Source: Rickettsiales bacterium (GTDB lineage Bacteria > Pseudomonadota > Alphaproteobacteria > Rickettsiales > Deianiraeaceae). Taken from it: a stretch of DNA of 13,835 bases. The stretch lies in the NCBI GenBank assembly GCA_017477855.1, contig JAFUUN010000070.1, positions 1 through 13,835 on the forward strand, in the 5' to 3' direction. Below the pieces are notes generated by a model that worked only from the letters and a program-made list of their open reading frames with translations, made no database searches and was not told the origin of the DNA. This document shows, piece after piece, positions 1 to 5,859 of this stretch. Positions within the stretch are counted from its first letter, which is position 1. Every line of letters starts with the position of its first letter. The translations under genes and the position numbers were made by a program.

Positions 1-15
1 GCGGGCGGCGCAACA
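1..15 (-). repeat. End of a GC-rich dispersed repeat (copy D, cut by window edge)
   Basis: These 15 bases are identical to the reverse complement of the start of the copy at 3529-3611 and differ by one base from the end of the copy at 12976-13059. They finish with the family's terminal octamer GCGCAACA. The rest of the element lies outside the window. The sharp step from this GC-rich block into AT-rich DNA supports an element boundary at about position 15. Confidence 0.75.
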
Positions 16-151
16 TAAATCAAGATCTTGTTTAAACAGAGCATGCTGCATGCCACGTCGAAAAAGGACGGATCACCTACTTAATATTCATTGATCTCAA
101 TTATCATCAAAATATGTCTATTCACCAATAAAGTTAAACATAAGGTTATGT

Positions 152-180
152 TTTACAAATCACAAGCTATAAATTATAAT
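152..180 (+). promoter_or_regulatory. Probable sigma-70 promoter of the Asn-rich gene at 237
   Basis: A -35 hexamer TTTACA (152-157) is separated by 17 bases from a perfect -10 hexamer TATAAT (175-180). This places a transcript start near 187, about 50 bases before the ATG at 237. The leader has no obvious Shine-Dalgarno sequence and ends in an eight-T run directly before the start codon. Confidence 0.6.
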
Positions 181-236
181 TGCTAATTTATAAAAATATC
201 TTAAAATCAATATAAGATAGTTTTAAAATTTTTTTT

Positions 237-1181
237 ATGAGTTGTTGTTGCGGCGGAGAATCTTATGCTGAAAAGAAAGCAAAAAAAAATAAATCCAGAC
301 AGCTGGCACAAGATCAAGATGTGATGTCAGGAACGTTTGTAGGTAATAATTCAAATAATGGCGGCAATTATCAATATAATGAATATCTCAAATCCCAAGG
401 AAATATTAATTTTGTATATAACTGCGGAGAAGCACCAGCAGCAGGTGGCAAGTATCTAAATAAGATAAATCTTTTTCCAAAGGGTAATACTAATTATTAT
501 CAAAAACATAATGGCGTTGATTCACGCGGTAATAAAATGAATATTAACAATAATGATAAAATGGGTTTACCAACTTGGTCTATAATATGTAAATACCAAC
601 CAGAGAGTATTTTTGGTAAAACAACAATTCTGCAAGAAGAAAAGTCACAATGCAGTACGAATTCGTTGCCATCAAAACCTGCAGTGAATAACAAAAAAAC
701 TCCAAATGATAAAAACCAAACAGAAGTACTAATAAAAGAAATCGATAATTTAAATAGGATGACTTGTAACTCAATTAATTCTATCAATTCTATAAAGAAC
801 AATCACTTTGGAAATACACGCATTTTTGAACGTATAAATTTTAATGATAATAATGAAATTAACAATAATGATGTGAAAAATGAATTTCCTTCTTATTCTG
901 AACTACAAAGTCAATATGGGAATGATACTAATAGTAATAAAATCAATTCTTCCAAACCAAAAACTGTATTTATTGGACAGAATAATAAGCAATGCTTAAT
1001 AAAAGCACCATTAGCATCACATATTAATAAAGCCAAAGCACCTGAATGTTTTTGGAAAGAACAATCTGACAACGAAACATCTAGCAACAACGACCCCCTG
1101 CGTAAATGTATTGTTATAAATAAGGGAACAAATACAATTAAAAAACTATTGAGTAAACAAAATAACATCAAATTCCTCTAA
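237..1181 (+). CDS. Asn-rich protein of unknown function with N-terminal Cys cluster
   Basis: This 314-residue protein is not recognised. It is strongly enriched in Asn, Lys and Ser and has no predicted membrane segment or signal peptide. It begins MSCCCGGESYAEKKAKKNKS, a three-Cys cluster followed by a Lys-rich stretch, and contains the small repeat SINSINSIK near residue 180. Around residues 240-275 the spacing FIGxxNK...K...APECFWKE matches the FGxxNK...R...ADETFIEE segment of the protein at 2445-3350, so it may share that C-terminal module; this match is weak. The ATG at 237 is supported by the promoter at 152-180 although no ribosome binding site is seen. Its 3' end overlaps the 3' end of the convergent miaB by 14 bases, and that MiaB lacks its last domain. 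A host-directed secreted protein is conceivable, but nothing in the sequence proves it. Confidence 0.7.
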   Translation: MSCCCGGESYAEKKAKKNKSRQLAQDQDVMSGTFVGNNSNNGGNYQYNEYLKSQGNINFVYNCGEAPAAGGKYLNKINLFPKGNTNYYQKHNGVDSRGNKMNINNNDKMGLPTWSIICKYQPESIFGKTTILQEEKSQCSTNSLPSKPAVNNKKTPNDKNQTEVLIKEIDNLNRMTCNSINSINSIKNNHFGNTRIFERINFNDNNEINNNDVKNEFPSYSELQSQYGNDTNSNKINSSKPKTVFIGQNNKQCLIKAPLASHINKAKAPECFWKEQSDNETSSNNDPLRKCIVINKGTNTIKKLLSKQNNIKFL

Positions 1182-2352
1182 ACTGCCCCAAAAGCAACTT
1201 CTGCAACCTCTCCAATCTGGCAGTTGCGACATCCAGCGGAATTTGGTCTTTCATCAACGCCGCAACTGTGTTTGGACGAGGTGAGTAGATAAACGAAAAG
1301 CACGGCGCACGATAGACAACCTCATCCACTAAGTCAATAGTTTGCTGGAAATCCTCCTCTGTCTCACCTGGAAAACCAACAATGAAGTCAGATGAGAATA
1401 CCATATCTGGCACGGCATCGCGGTAGCGCCTGATGATGTCAAGGTAGAACTCTCTGGTATATTTCCTATTCATCTTTTTTAATATAGCATTGCTACCTGA
1501 TTGAACTGGCAAGTGCAAATATGGCATCAGTTTTTTCTCATTTGCATGCAGGTCAATCAGCTCCTGCGTAATATCAATCGGATGTGAGGTAATATATTTT
1601 ATCCTCTCCACCTCAGAAATTTTAGCCACCTCTTGGATGAGCTCTACAAGCGTCCACTTGCTACCGGCGCTATCTTTATATTTATAACTACTCACATTTT
1701 GTCCCAGCAGAGTGATCTCTTTGGCACCAAGTTTTACGAGTTCATGTGCCTCTTTTAGAATATCCTCGGCCTTGCGTGGAAGTTCACGTCCTCTTGTGTT
1801 CGGAACAACACAATAAGTGCAAAACTTGTTGCATCCCTCTTGAACTGTGATATATGCATGCTCGCCGTCAAATGTAGTGCGTTCTTCGGCCAAGAAATCA
1901 AACTTCATGTTGGCATCCAGTGCAAGCTCTGATAAGTGAGTTTTACGCGCCACAGCATAGCCCTTGCGCAAGAAAACGCTTGACAAAATGCGCTCCACAA
2001 ACGGCAACAACTGCAAGTGTGATTGTGGAGATAGCAGTATATCAATCGCGGGAGCTTTGGTGAACATTTTCTCGCGCTCAACTTCCGGTACGCATCCAAG
2101 CAAAGCAATCACCATATAGCGCCCGGCCTTACGCATTTTAACCTTCTCCATGTTGATGCGCCCTACTTCACTATAAATCTTATGCGTCACTTTCTCGCGG
2201 ATGCTACATGTATTCAAAATCACCAAATCAGCGCCTGCGTAGCTCTCAATCCGCTTCCAGCCCTTCTGTTGCAAGTTTCCAATCAGTCGCTCGCTATCGT
2301 ATTCATTCATCTGGCAACCAAATGTCTGGATGTAAAATGTGCGTTGTTGCAT
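1168..2352 (-). CDS. miaB: tRNA-2-methylthio-N6-dimethylallyladenosine synthase, C-terminally truncated (no TRAM domain)
   Basis: MiaB is a radical-SAM enzyme with two iron-sulfur clusters that methylthiolates i6A37 in tRNAs reading UNN codons. The 394-residue product starts QQRTFYIQTFGCQMNEYDSE, the MiaB signature. The N-terminal cluster cysteines are at about residues 13, 49 and 87 and the radical-SAM motif CNKFCTYC at 174-181. The HLPVQSGS and FIVGFPGETEEDF motifs are intact, so the catalytic core looks functional. Family members are usually about 440-470 residues and end in a TRAM RNA-binding domain. Here the protein stops after RLERLQKLLLGQFRGI, just where TRAM should begin. Reading past the TGA stop gives ten more codons and no TRAM-like sequence. 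The 3' end runs into the convergent Asn-rich gene. It may be a working core enzyme or a decaying one. Confidence 0.92.
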   Translation of the reverse strand: MQQRTFYIQTFGCQMNEYDSERLIGNLQQKGWKRIESYAGADLVILNTCSIREKVTHKIYSEVGRINMEKVKMRKAGRYMVIALLGCVPEVEREKMFTKAPAIDILLSPQSHLQLLPFVERILSSVFLRKGYAVARKTHLSELALDANMKFDFLAEERTTFDGEHAYITVQEGCNKFCTYCVVPNTRGRELPRKAEDILKEAHELVKLGAKEITLLGQNVSSYKYKDSAGSKWTLVELIQEVAKISEVERIKYITSHPIDITQELIDLHANEKKLMPYLHLPVQSGSNAILKKMNRKYTREFYLDIIRRYRDAVPDMVFSSDFIVGFPGETEEDFQQTIDLVDEVVYRAPCFSFIYSPRPNTVAALMKDQIPLDVATARLERLQKLLLGQFRGI

Positions 2353-2393
2353 GATGATATAAGGAAATAGGAAGATATAAAATTCAATAGTTA

Positions 2394-2422
2394 TTGACAG
2401 AAGCGGTAAAATTTTGTAAAAT
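2394..2422 (+). promoter_or_regulatory. Consensus sigma-70 promoter of the Asn-rich gene at 2445
   Basis: A perfect -35 TTGACA (2394-2399), a 17-base spacer and a -10 TAAAAT (2417-2422) predict a transcript start near 2429, leaving a leader of only about 16 bases. No Shine-Dalgarno sequence is visible before the ATG. The promoter lies in the divergent gap to miaB. TTGACAGAA and TAAAAT with the same spacing recur at 8323-8351. Confidence 0.7.
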
Positions 2423-2444
2423 GTAATGTTTTAAGTTTTGTCGT

Positions 2445-3350
2445 ATGAACGGAAATATTAATAATAATCAACAAAAACAGTGGTATTTGCATCAGTTTAT
2501 AGTTGGCGTGGCAGACAAAGAAAAAATGAGTCAATATTTTAAAAAAAATCTTGAACCAAATGGGAAATATACATACTTGCAAACGGTATTCAAAGATCAG
2601 CACGTATGTCAGTACTTGGTACATACAAAGCTACCAAATATGATTATTAAAGGTGTTAATTTTCTTTATTCAGAAACTCGTGAAAGTCATGAAACAAGCA
2701 AGACATTGAACGATATGGTTAACAAAACTCGCTCTTTATATATACAACCGAATGTGAATAATGCGATAAATAATAATATGAATATGCAGAATAGAGTTCA
2801 TCAAAATCAAATGCAAATAAACAAAAATAAGATTAACATTGGTAACAATAAGATCGTTTTCGGTGGCAACGCAAAAAATGTGGTTCAAAAAAAACAGGAC
2901 ATTGCAAATCCAATAAAGAATAAACAAGACAGTAAACATGAGAAAGATAATGTTGGGCCTGACTTTCTGTATTTCGGAAGTGATAATAAAGTATATACTG
3001 GAAGGTTGGTATCAAGTAAAATGGCCATGATGAAACTGGCGGATGAAACATTTATTGAAGAATATAAGAAAAGATGTATCAGCGCTGACAAACAACAAAA
3101 ATACTTTGTATTAAATTCGAAAGTGCAGAAACAAGTTGATGAGTTGTTGTTGTTGGGTCAATATACCCGCACTCCATGTAGTTCCGGCAGCTGTCATATT
3201 ATCAATTCTGAATATTATGAGCAACGCTATAAAGAATTGTATAAACAACTTCGTGAAATAGATTATGAACCTAGTCAGCAAATAATTGTAAATCGAATGG
3301 TTTCTTACGAATTGCTTAATAAATTCGGTAAGGGTTTACAACGAAAATAA
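2445..3350 (+). CDS. Asn-rich two-domain protein of unknown function (paralogue of 3691-4440)
   Basis: This 301-residue protein is not recognised. It falls into three parts: an N-terminal region (about 1-100, including FIVGVADKEKMSQYFKK and IIKGVNFLYSETRE), an Asn/Gln/Lys-rich linker (about 101-170), and a C-terminal module (about 172-290). That module contains PDFLYFGSDNKVYTGRLVSS, then LNSKVQKQVDELLLLGQYTR, then a Cys/Gly turn and a MVSYELL segment. The broken gene at 3691-4440 repeats both outer parts in the same order but lacks most of the linker. Conserved positions include G-x-L-x-SS, VDxLL, GxY-x-R and YEL. There is no signal peptide or membrane segment. It is expressed from the promoter at 2394-2422. 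The pairing of two globular parts across a low-complexity linker suggests a lineage-specific, fast-evolving family. The function is unknown. Confidence 0.75.
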   Translation: MNGNINNNQQKQWYLHQFIVGVADKEKMSQYFKKNLEPNGKYTYLQTVFKDQHVCQYLVHTKLPNMIIKGVNFLYSETRESHETSKTLNDMVNKTRSLYIQPNVNNAINNNMNMQNRVHQNQMQINKNKINIGNNKIVFGGNAKNVVQKKQDIANPIKNKQDSKHEKDNVGPDFLYFGSDNKVYTGRLVSSKMAMMKLADETFIEEYKKRCISADKQQKYFVLNSKVQKQVDELLLLGQYTRTPCSSGSCHIINSEYYEQRYKELYKQLREIDYEPSQQIIVNRMVSYELLNKFGKGLQRK

Positions 3351-3528
3351 CAACAGAGCTCATTATTTATTTAGCGTTGCAAGCCAATCTAATAAAAACT
3401 TCCAAGCAACTGCTTGCAATTTAAAAATCTCCCCACACATAGAATCTCTTTTAAGAAAATTAATCTAACTAAACTTAAAATATACAAATGCACTTTAAGA
3501 TGCTCAGCTAAAAAACGCCATTGATTTA
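3351..3528. other. AT-rich gap with one inverted repeat
   Basis: No convincing gene is seen here. TTGCAAGC at 3377-3384 pairs with GCTTGCAA at 3412-3419 around a 27-base loop. It is not followed by a T-run on the plus strand, so it is a poor intrinsic terminator. A minus-strand reading ending LQAVAWKFLLDWLATLNK (stop near 3368) could be the tail of a lost gene, but it has stops about 30 codons upstream and no recognised relative. Confidence 0.35.
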
Positions 3529-3611
3529 TGTTGCGCCGCCCGCGGCCACGCCCTCGCTGTTTGGCTGCGCCTCGTTCCTCGTCGGCCAAACGCGCTCCGC
3601 CCAGCGCAACA
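3529..3611 (+). repeat. GC-rich dispersed repeat with terminal inverted repeats (copy A)
   Basis: This 83-base element begins TGTTGCGC and ends GCGCAACA, a perfect 8-bp terminal inverted repeat. Inside, GTTTGGC and GCCAAAC form a second pair of arms around a GC-rich centre containing CCTCGTTCCTCG. Its reverse complement is nearly identical to the copy at 12976-13059, with only a handful of differences. It is strikingly GC-rich against very AT-rich flanks. No transposase is encoded, so it resembles a miniature or palindromic element. Confidence 0.88.
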
Positions 3612-3690
3612 ATTAACATAACAAATTTCAAGCAACAAACAACTTGATTGTTTTTTTTTGTTATTATTTGATTGGCTTGAATATTTTTTT

Positions 3691-4440
3691 ATGTTTAGTG
3701 ATGAAGAGAGTGATGAAGAGATAGCCAAATTAGAAATAAAAGAAGTTGAAGAAGGTACAATGTTGCTTAATAAGCACAACAATGGACTTGCTGCGCCGAT
3801 GCACCCAAGTCAAGCAAATATGGGCGATGTAATACTTATAGCATGAGGAAAATTCCCTAAGCAAATCTTATATTGTGTATATGAAAACTATCCACACCAA
3901 CTATACGAAATAAAAAGTATAGACCAAAACACTCGTAATCAAGTAATTCAGAATGGTATTCAATTTTTTAATAAAAGTGGTGAGGTATTTGCGAAGATGA
4001 GTAAAGATAAGTTTGAGGCACTAAGTAAAAATATATTTGAACTCTGCAACATCCAATTAACATTGCCTAAAAGTCAACCAAATAAACAAATGCCAACGTT
4101 ACCAAAATATGACTTTATCTATAAATCAACACAAACAGATCAGATATTTAAAGGAACATTATATTCAAGTAGGTTGGCAACTTTGCAACCAGTCAAAGAC
4201 CCGGCGGAATATCAACAATATAACCAGAGTTTGAACAGTAATAAATATGCGTGTCTAAATCAACAAAATAAAATATTTGTTGATAGTTTGTTGAAAAATG
4301 GTTATAATAGATCCATGATTGGAGGAAAAGAATATATTGTAAGCCCTCAGTTGTTCTCTGAAATACAGGGCAAACAAATTTCTGATATCGTGGATTATGA
4401 ATTAAAGCAAAGCAAACGCAATAAACAGAAAGGTGTTTAA
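3691..4440 (+). pseudogene. Paralogue of the 2445-3350 protein, interrupted by one in-frame TGA
   Basis: An ATG at 3691, preceded by a T-run like that before 237, opens a frame reading MFSDEESDEEIAKLEIKEVE. It meets TGA at 3844-3846 (codon 52) and then stays open in the same frame to a TAA at 4438-4440. Apart from the TGA there is no stop in 249 codons. Sequence after the TGA aligns with the 2445-3350 protein: VIQNGIQFFNKSGE matches MIIKGVNFLYSETRE, YDFIYK...FKGTLYSSRLA matches PDFLYF...YTGRLVSSKMA, FVDSLLKNGYNR matches QVDELLLLGQYTR, and DYEL matches SYEL. The long Asn-rich linker is mostly absent. One TGG-to-TGA change in a recently intact gene is the simplest reading. Readthrough or restart at the ATG at 3997 is possible. 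Conserved genes nearby use TGG for Trp, so a changed code is unlikely. Confidence 0.75.
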
Positions 4441-4482
4441 TTAGTTCTTGCAAATAAAATATATCAACTCCCCCAATAACTC

Positions 4483-4749
4483 GTGATAAATTTGTTCATC
4501 ACATCACAAAAGCCATATCAAAGGTGTAGAGACAATTGTATTATTGTGCCAAAGAGATTTGTAAAAAAGGCGCATGACCGCAATAAAATTCGCCGCCAGA
4601 TAAGACATATCATTCGCATTCAAACACTCACAGCCATCCAGGAGCAAAAACTGTGTGTAATCTACCAAGATCAAAATCAAATGCCGTCTTTTCAAGAACT
4701 CTCACAGGCCATCATAACTGAATATAATCACCGCTTTGCATTTAACTAA
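4483..4749 (+). CDS. rnpA: Ribonuclease P protein component, short N-terminus
   Basis: RnpA is the small protein partner of the RNase P RNA that trims tRNA 5' leaders. The family's RNA-binding signature is clear: CIIVPKRFVKKAHDRNKIRR corresponds to the usual V-S-K-K-x-x-x-A-V-x-R-N-R-x-K-R-R motif. It is followed by a hydrophobic strand (KLCVIYQDQ) and a C-terminal helix (SFQELSQAII). The product is 88 residues from a GTG at 4483, against about 115-120 in most bacteria. The missing part is the N-terminal 25 or so residues. A TAA at 4477 closes the frame just upstream and leaves no room for them. The preceding gene end is only 42 bases away. The usual partner rpmH is 3.4 kb away on the other strand, and a GC-rich repeat begins two bases after the stop. 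It may be a shortened but working protein or an early pseudogene. Confidence 0.72.
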   Translation: MINLFITSQKPYQRCRDNCIIVPKRFVKKAHDRNKIRRQIRHIIRIQTLTAIQEQKLCVIYQDQNQMPSFQELSQAIITEYNHRFAFN

Positions 4750-4750
4750 G

Positions 4751-4864
4751 TGTTGCGCTGCCCGAGGCCACGCCCTCGCGGTTTTTCAACTCCTCGCTCT
4801 ACCCGCCCTCGCTCCCGCTCGGGCTCCGCTCGGAGGAAAAAACCCAGCTCCGCACCGCGCAACA
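4751..4864 (+). repeat. GC-rich dispersed repeat, variant centre (copy B)
   Basis: This 114-base element has the same ends (TGTTGCGC and GCGCAACA) and shares the first 30 or so bases with copies A and C (CCCGAGGCCACGCCCTCGC). The middle is different. Arms GGTTTTTC and GAAAAAACC, with CTCC/GGAG inside, enclose a run of repeated CGCTC/CTCGG units. The family is therefore modular, with a fixed left end, a second inner inverted pair and an exchangeable core. Open frames across it are by-products of its lack of stop codons. Confidence 0.82.
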
Positions 4865-5068
4865 TACCCTCTTGCATTTTATCTTATAACAGCAATATCC
4901 ATTTGCCTCTGTGGTTCGTCAGATTTATAAAAGTAATTCTGAGTCTACAATTTTTAGTTATGTGTAGCGATCACTGCAATTTGAGCGGCGTCTCGGTTGT
5001 ATATTGCAAAGTTTTATACCGCATGACCAGACAAATTTAAATCAACGGCTAACGGGGGTAATTTTTGG
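4865..5068. other. AT-rich gap after rnpA, no gene seen
   Basis: About 200 bases separate copy B from the promoter at 5069. I looked for yidD or yidC, the usual followers of rnpA, and for a tRNA, and saw neither. One plus-strand frame stays open from the repeat to 5040, but it has no start or recognisable motif and probably reflects chance. Confidence 0.4.
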
Positions 5069-5096
5069 TTGACGAATTGTCTAATTTTGATAAACT
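5069..5096 (+). promoter_or_regulatory. Probable promoter of the Lys/Glu-rich gene at 5119
   Basis: A -35 TTGACG (5069-5074), a 16-base spacer and a -10 TAAACT (5091-5096) predict a transcript start near 5103. Because the promoter overlaps the TTG at 5065, the ATG at 5119 is the better start codon. The block TTTTTGGTTGAC followed by GAATTGT closely resembles the promoter of the metallopeptidase gene at 8323. Confidence 0.55.
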
Positions 5097-5118
5097 TAAT
5101 TGTTTTAACAAAAAGATT

Positions 5119-5829
5119 ATGAATAGTAATGACAATAACCAAGTTTTAAAAAAGAAACGTACAGTAACTAACGCGAAACCAAATGGTTTATATGTTGACT
5201 ATGAACTTTCAGAAGAGGATCGCGAAACAAGTCTCTACAAAGATTATATAAAAATAAAAGGAGGCGATAATGGTAATAAAAAAAGATCTGACGCGCGCAA
5301 AAAATATCTAATTGCACAAGAAAAGGTCTATAAAAACAACAATATGGTATTCCCGGAATGGGCACAAAAAGAGTTAAATCATCTTCGTGAGGTAAAACGC
5401 AAAAACAATCAACGTTATCGAGCCAACAACTATGCACATATCCAAATGAACAATATAAAAGCCAGAAAAAACAAAATGCTTAAAGATATAGATGAAGGCA
5501 TTGCAGAAGATCCTTATTATGAAGCCAGTGTTCGTATAGAACGATATGATAAAATGATAGAAATATGTCAAAAGCTCGACGATGCGAACAAAAATGAAAA
5601 AGAACAAACAAAAATACTGCAAGAGAGTACAAAGAAAGAGGATATGAAGGATTTATTAGATAAAGAAAATAGAGCTAAAGAAGAGTACAAAAAAATGGCA
5701 AAAGAACAAGGATTAATTACAACGAGCTGTGAAGAATATAAAAAAAGGACAAAGGAACCTACAAATAATTCGCAAAAGATCAACTTAGACCAAAATAGGA
5801 AAATACGATTCATAGTAACTAAACCATAA
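5119..5829 (+). CDS. Lys/Glu-rich probable coiled-coil protein of unknown function
   Basis: The 236-residue product starting MNSNDNNQVLKKKRTV is not recognised. An upstream TTG at 5065 would add 18 residues but lies inside the promoter. The protein is highly charged. Residues from about 60 to the end are mainly helical in character, with long Lys/Glu/Asn stretches such as KLDDANKNEKEQTKILQEST and LLDKENRAKEEYKKMAKEQ, typical of a coiled coil or extended helix. The segment VFPEWAQKELNHLREVKRK is the most complex part. No signal peptide, membrane segment or catalytic motif is visible. It shares Asn/Lys bias with the Asn-rich genes but no clear module with them. It converges on the symporter gene with a 30-base gap. 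Confidence 0.65.
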   Translation: MNSNDNNQVLKKKRTVTNAKPNGLYVDYELSEEDRETSLYKDYIKIKGGDNGNKKRSDARKKYLIAQEKVYKNNNMVFPEWAQKELNHLREVKRKNNQRYRANNYAHIQMNNIKARKNKMLKDIDEGIAEDPYYEASVRIERYDKMIEICQKLDDANKNEKEQTKILQESTKKEDMKDLLDKENRAKEEYKKMAKEQGLITTSCEEYKKRTKEPTNNSQKINLDQNRKIRFIVTKP

Positions 5830-5859
5830 ATTTTACCTACATCATTTCCCTCTCTTTTC

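Noticed and set aside
68..84. GGATCACCTACTT resembling the 3' end of 16S rRNA
   Set aside because: Only the nine bases GGATCACCT and a few more match. The preceding bases do not resemble the conserved penultimate-helix region, so this is most likely chance.
500..1171. Minus-strand hydrophobic frames opposite the first Asn-rich gene
   Set aside because: AAT/AAC-rich coding DNA read backwards gives Ile/Leu/Phe-rich frames; there is no independent start signal or family match.
3389..3782. Minus-strand frames containing LADEERGAAKQRGRGRG
   Set aside because: This is the translation of repeat copy A; similar text arises from copy C, and the flanking parts have no recognisable domain.
3844..3846. 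Genetic code change (TGA read as Trp)
   Set aside because: SecA, MiaB and other conserved genes use TGG for Trp and show no internal TGA, while miaB, the ImmA-type gene and pgpA end in TGA at or near sensible ends.
4736..5040. Open frames across the GC-rich repeat, checked as yidD or yidC remnants
   Set aside because: No conserved Cys/Pro pattern of YidD or YidC motif is seen. The frames are open mainly because the repeat is GC-rich and stop-poor.
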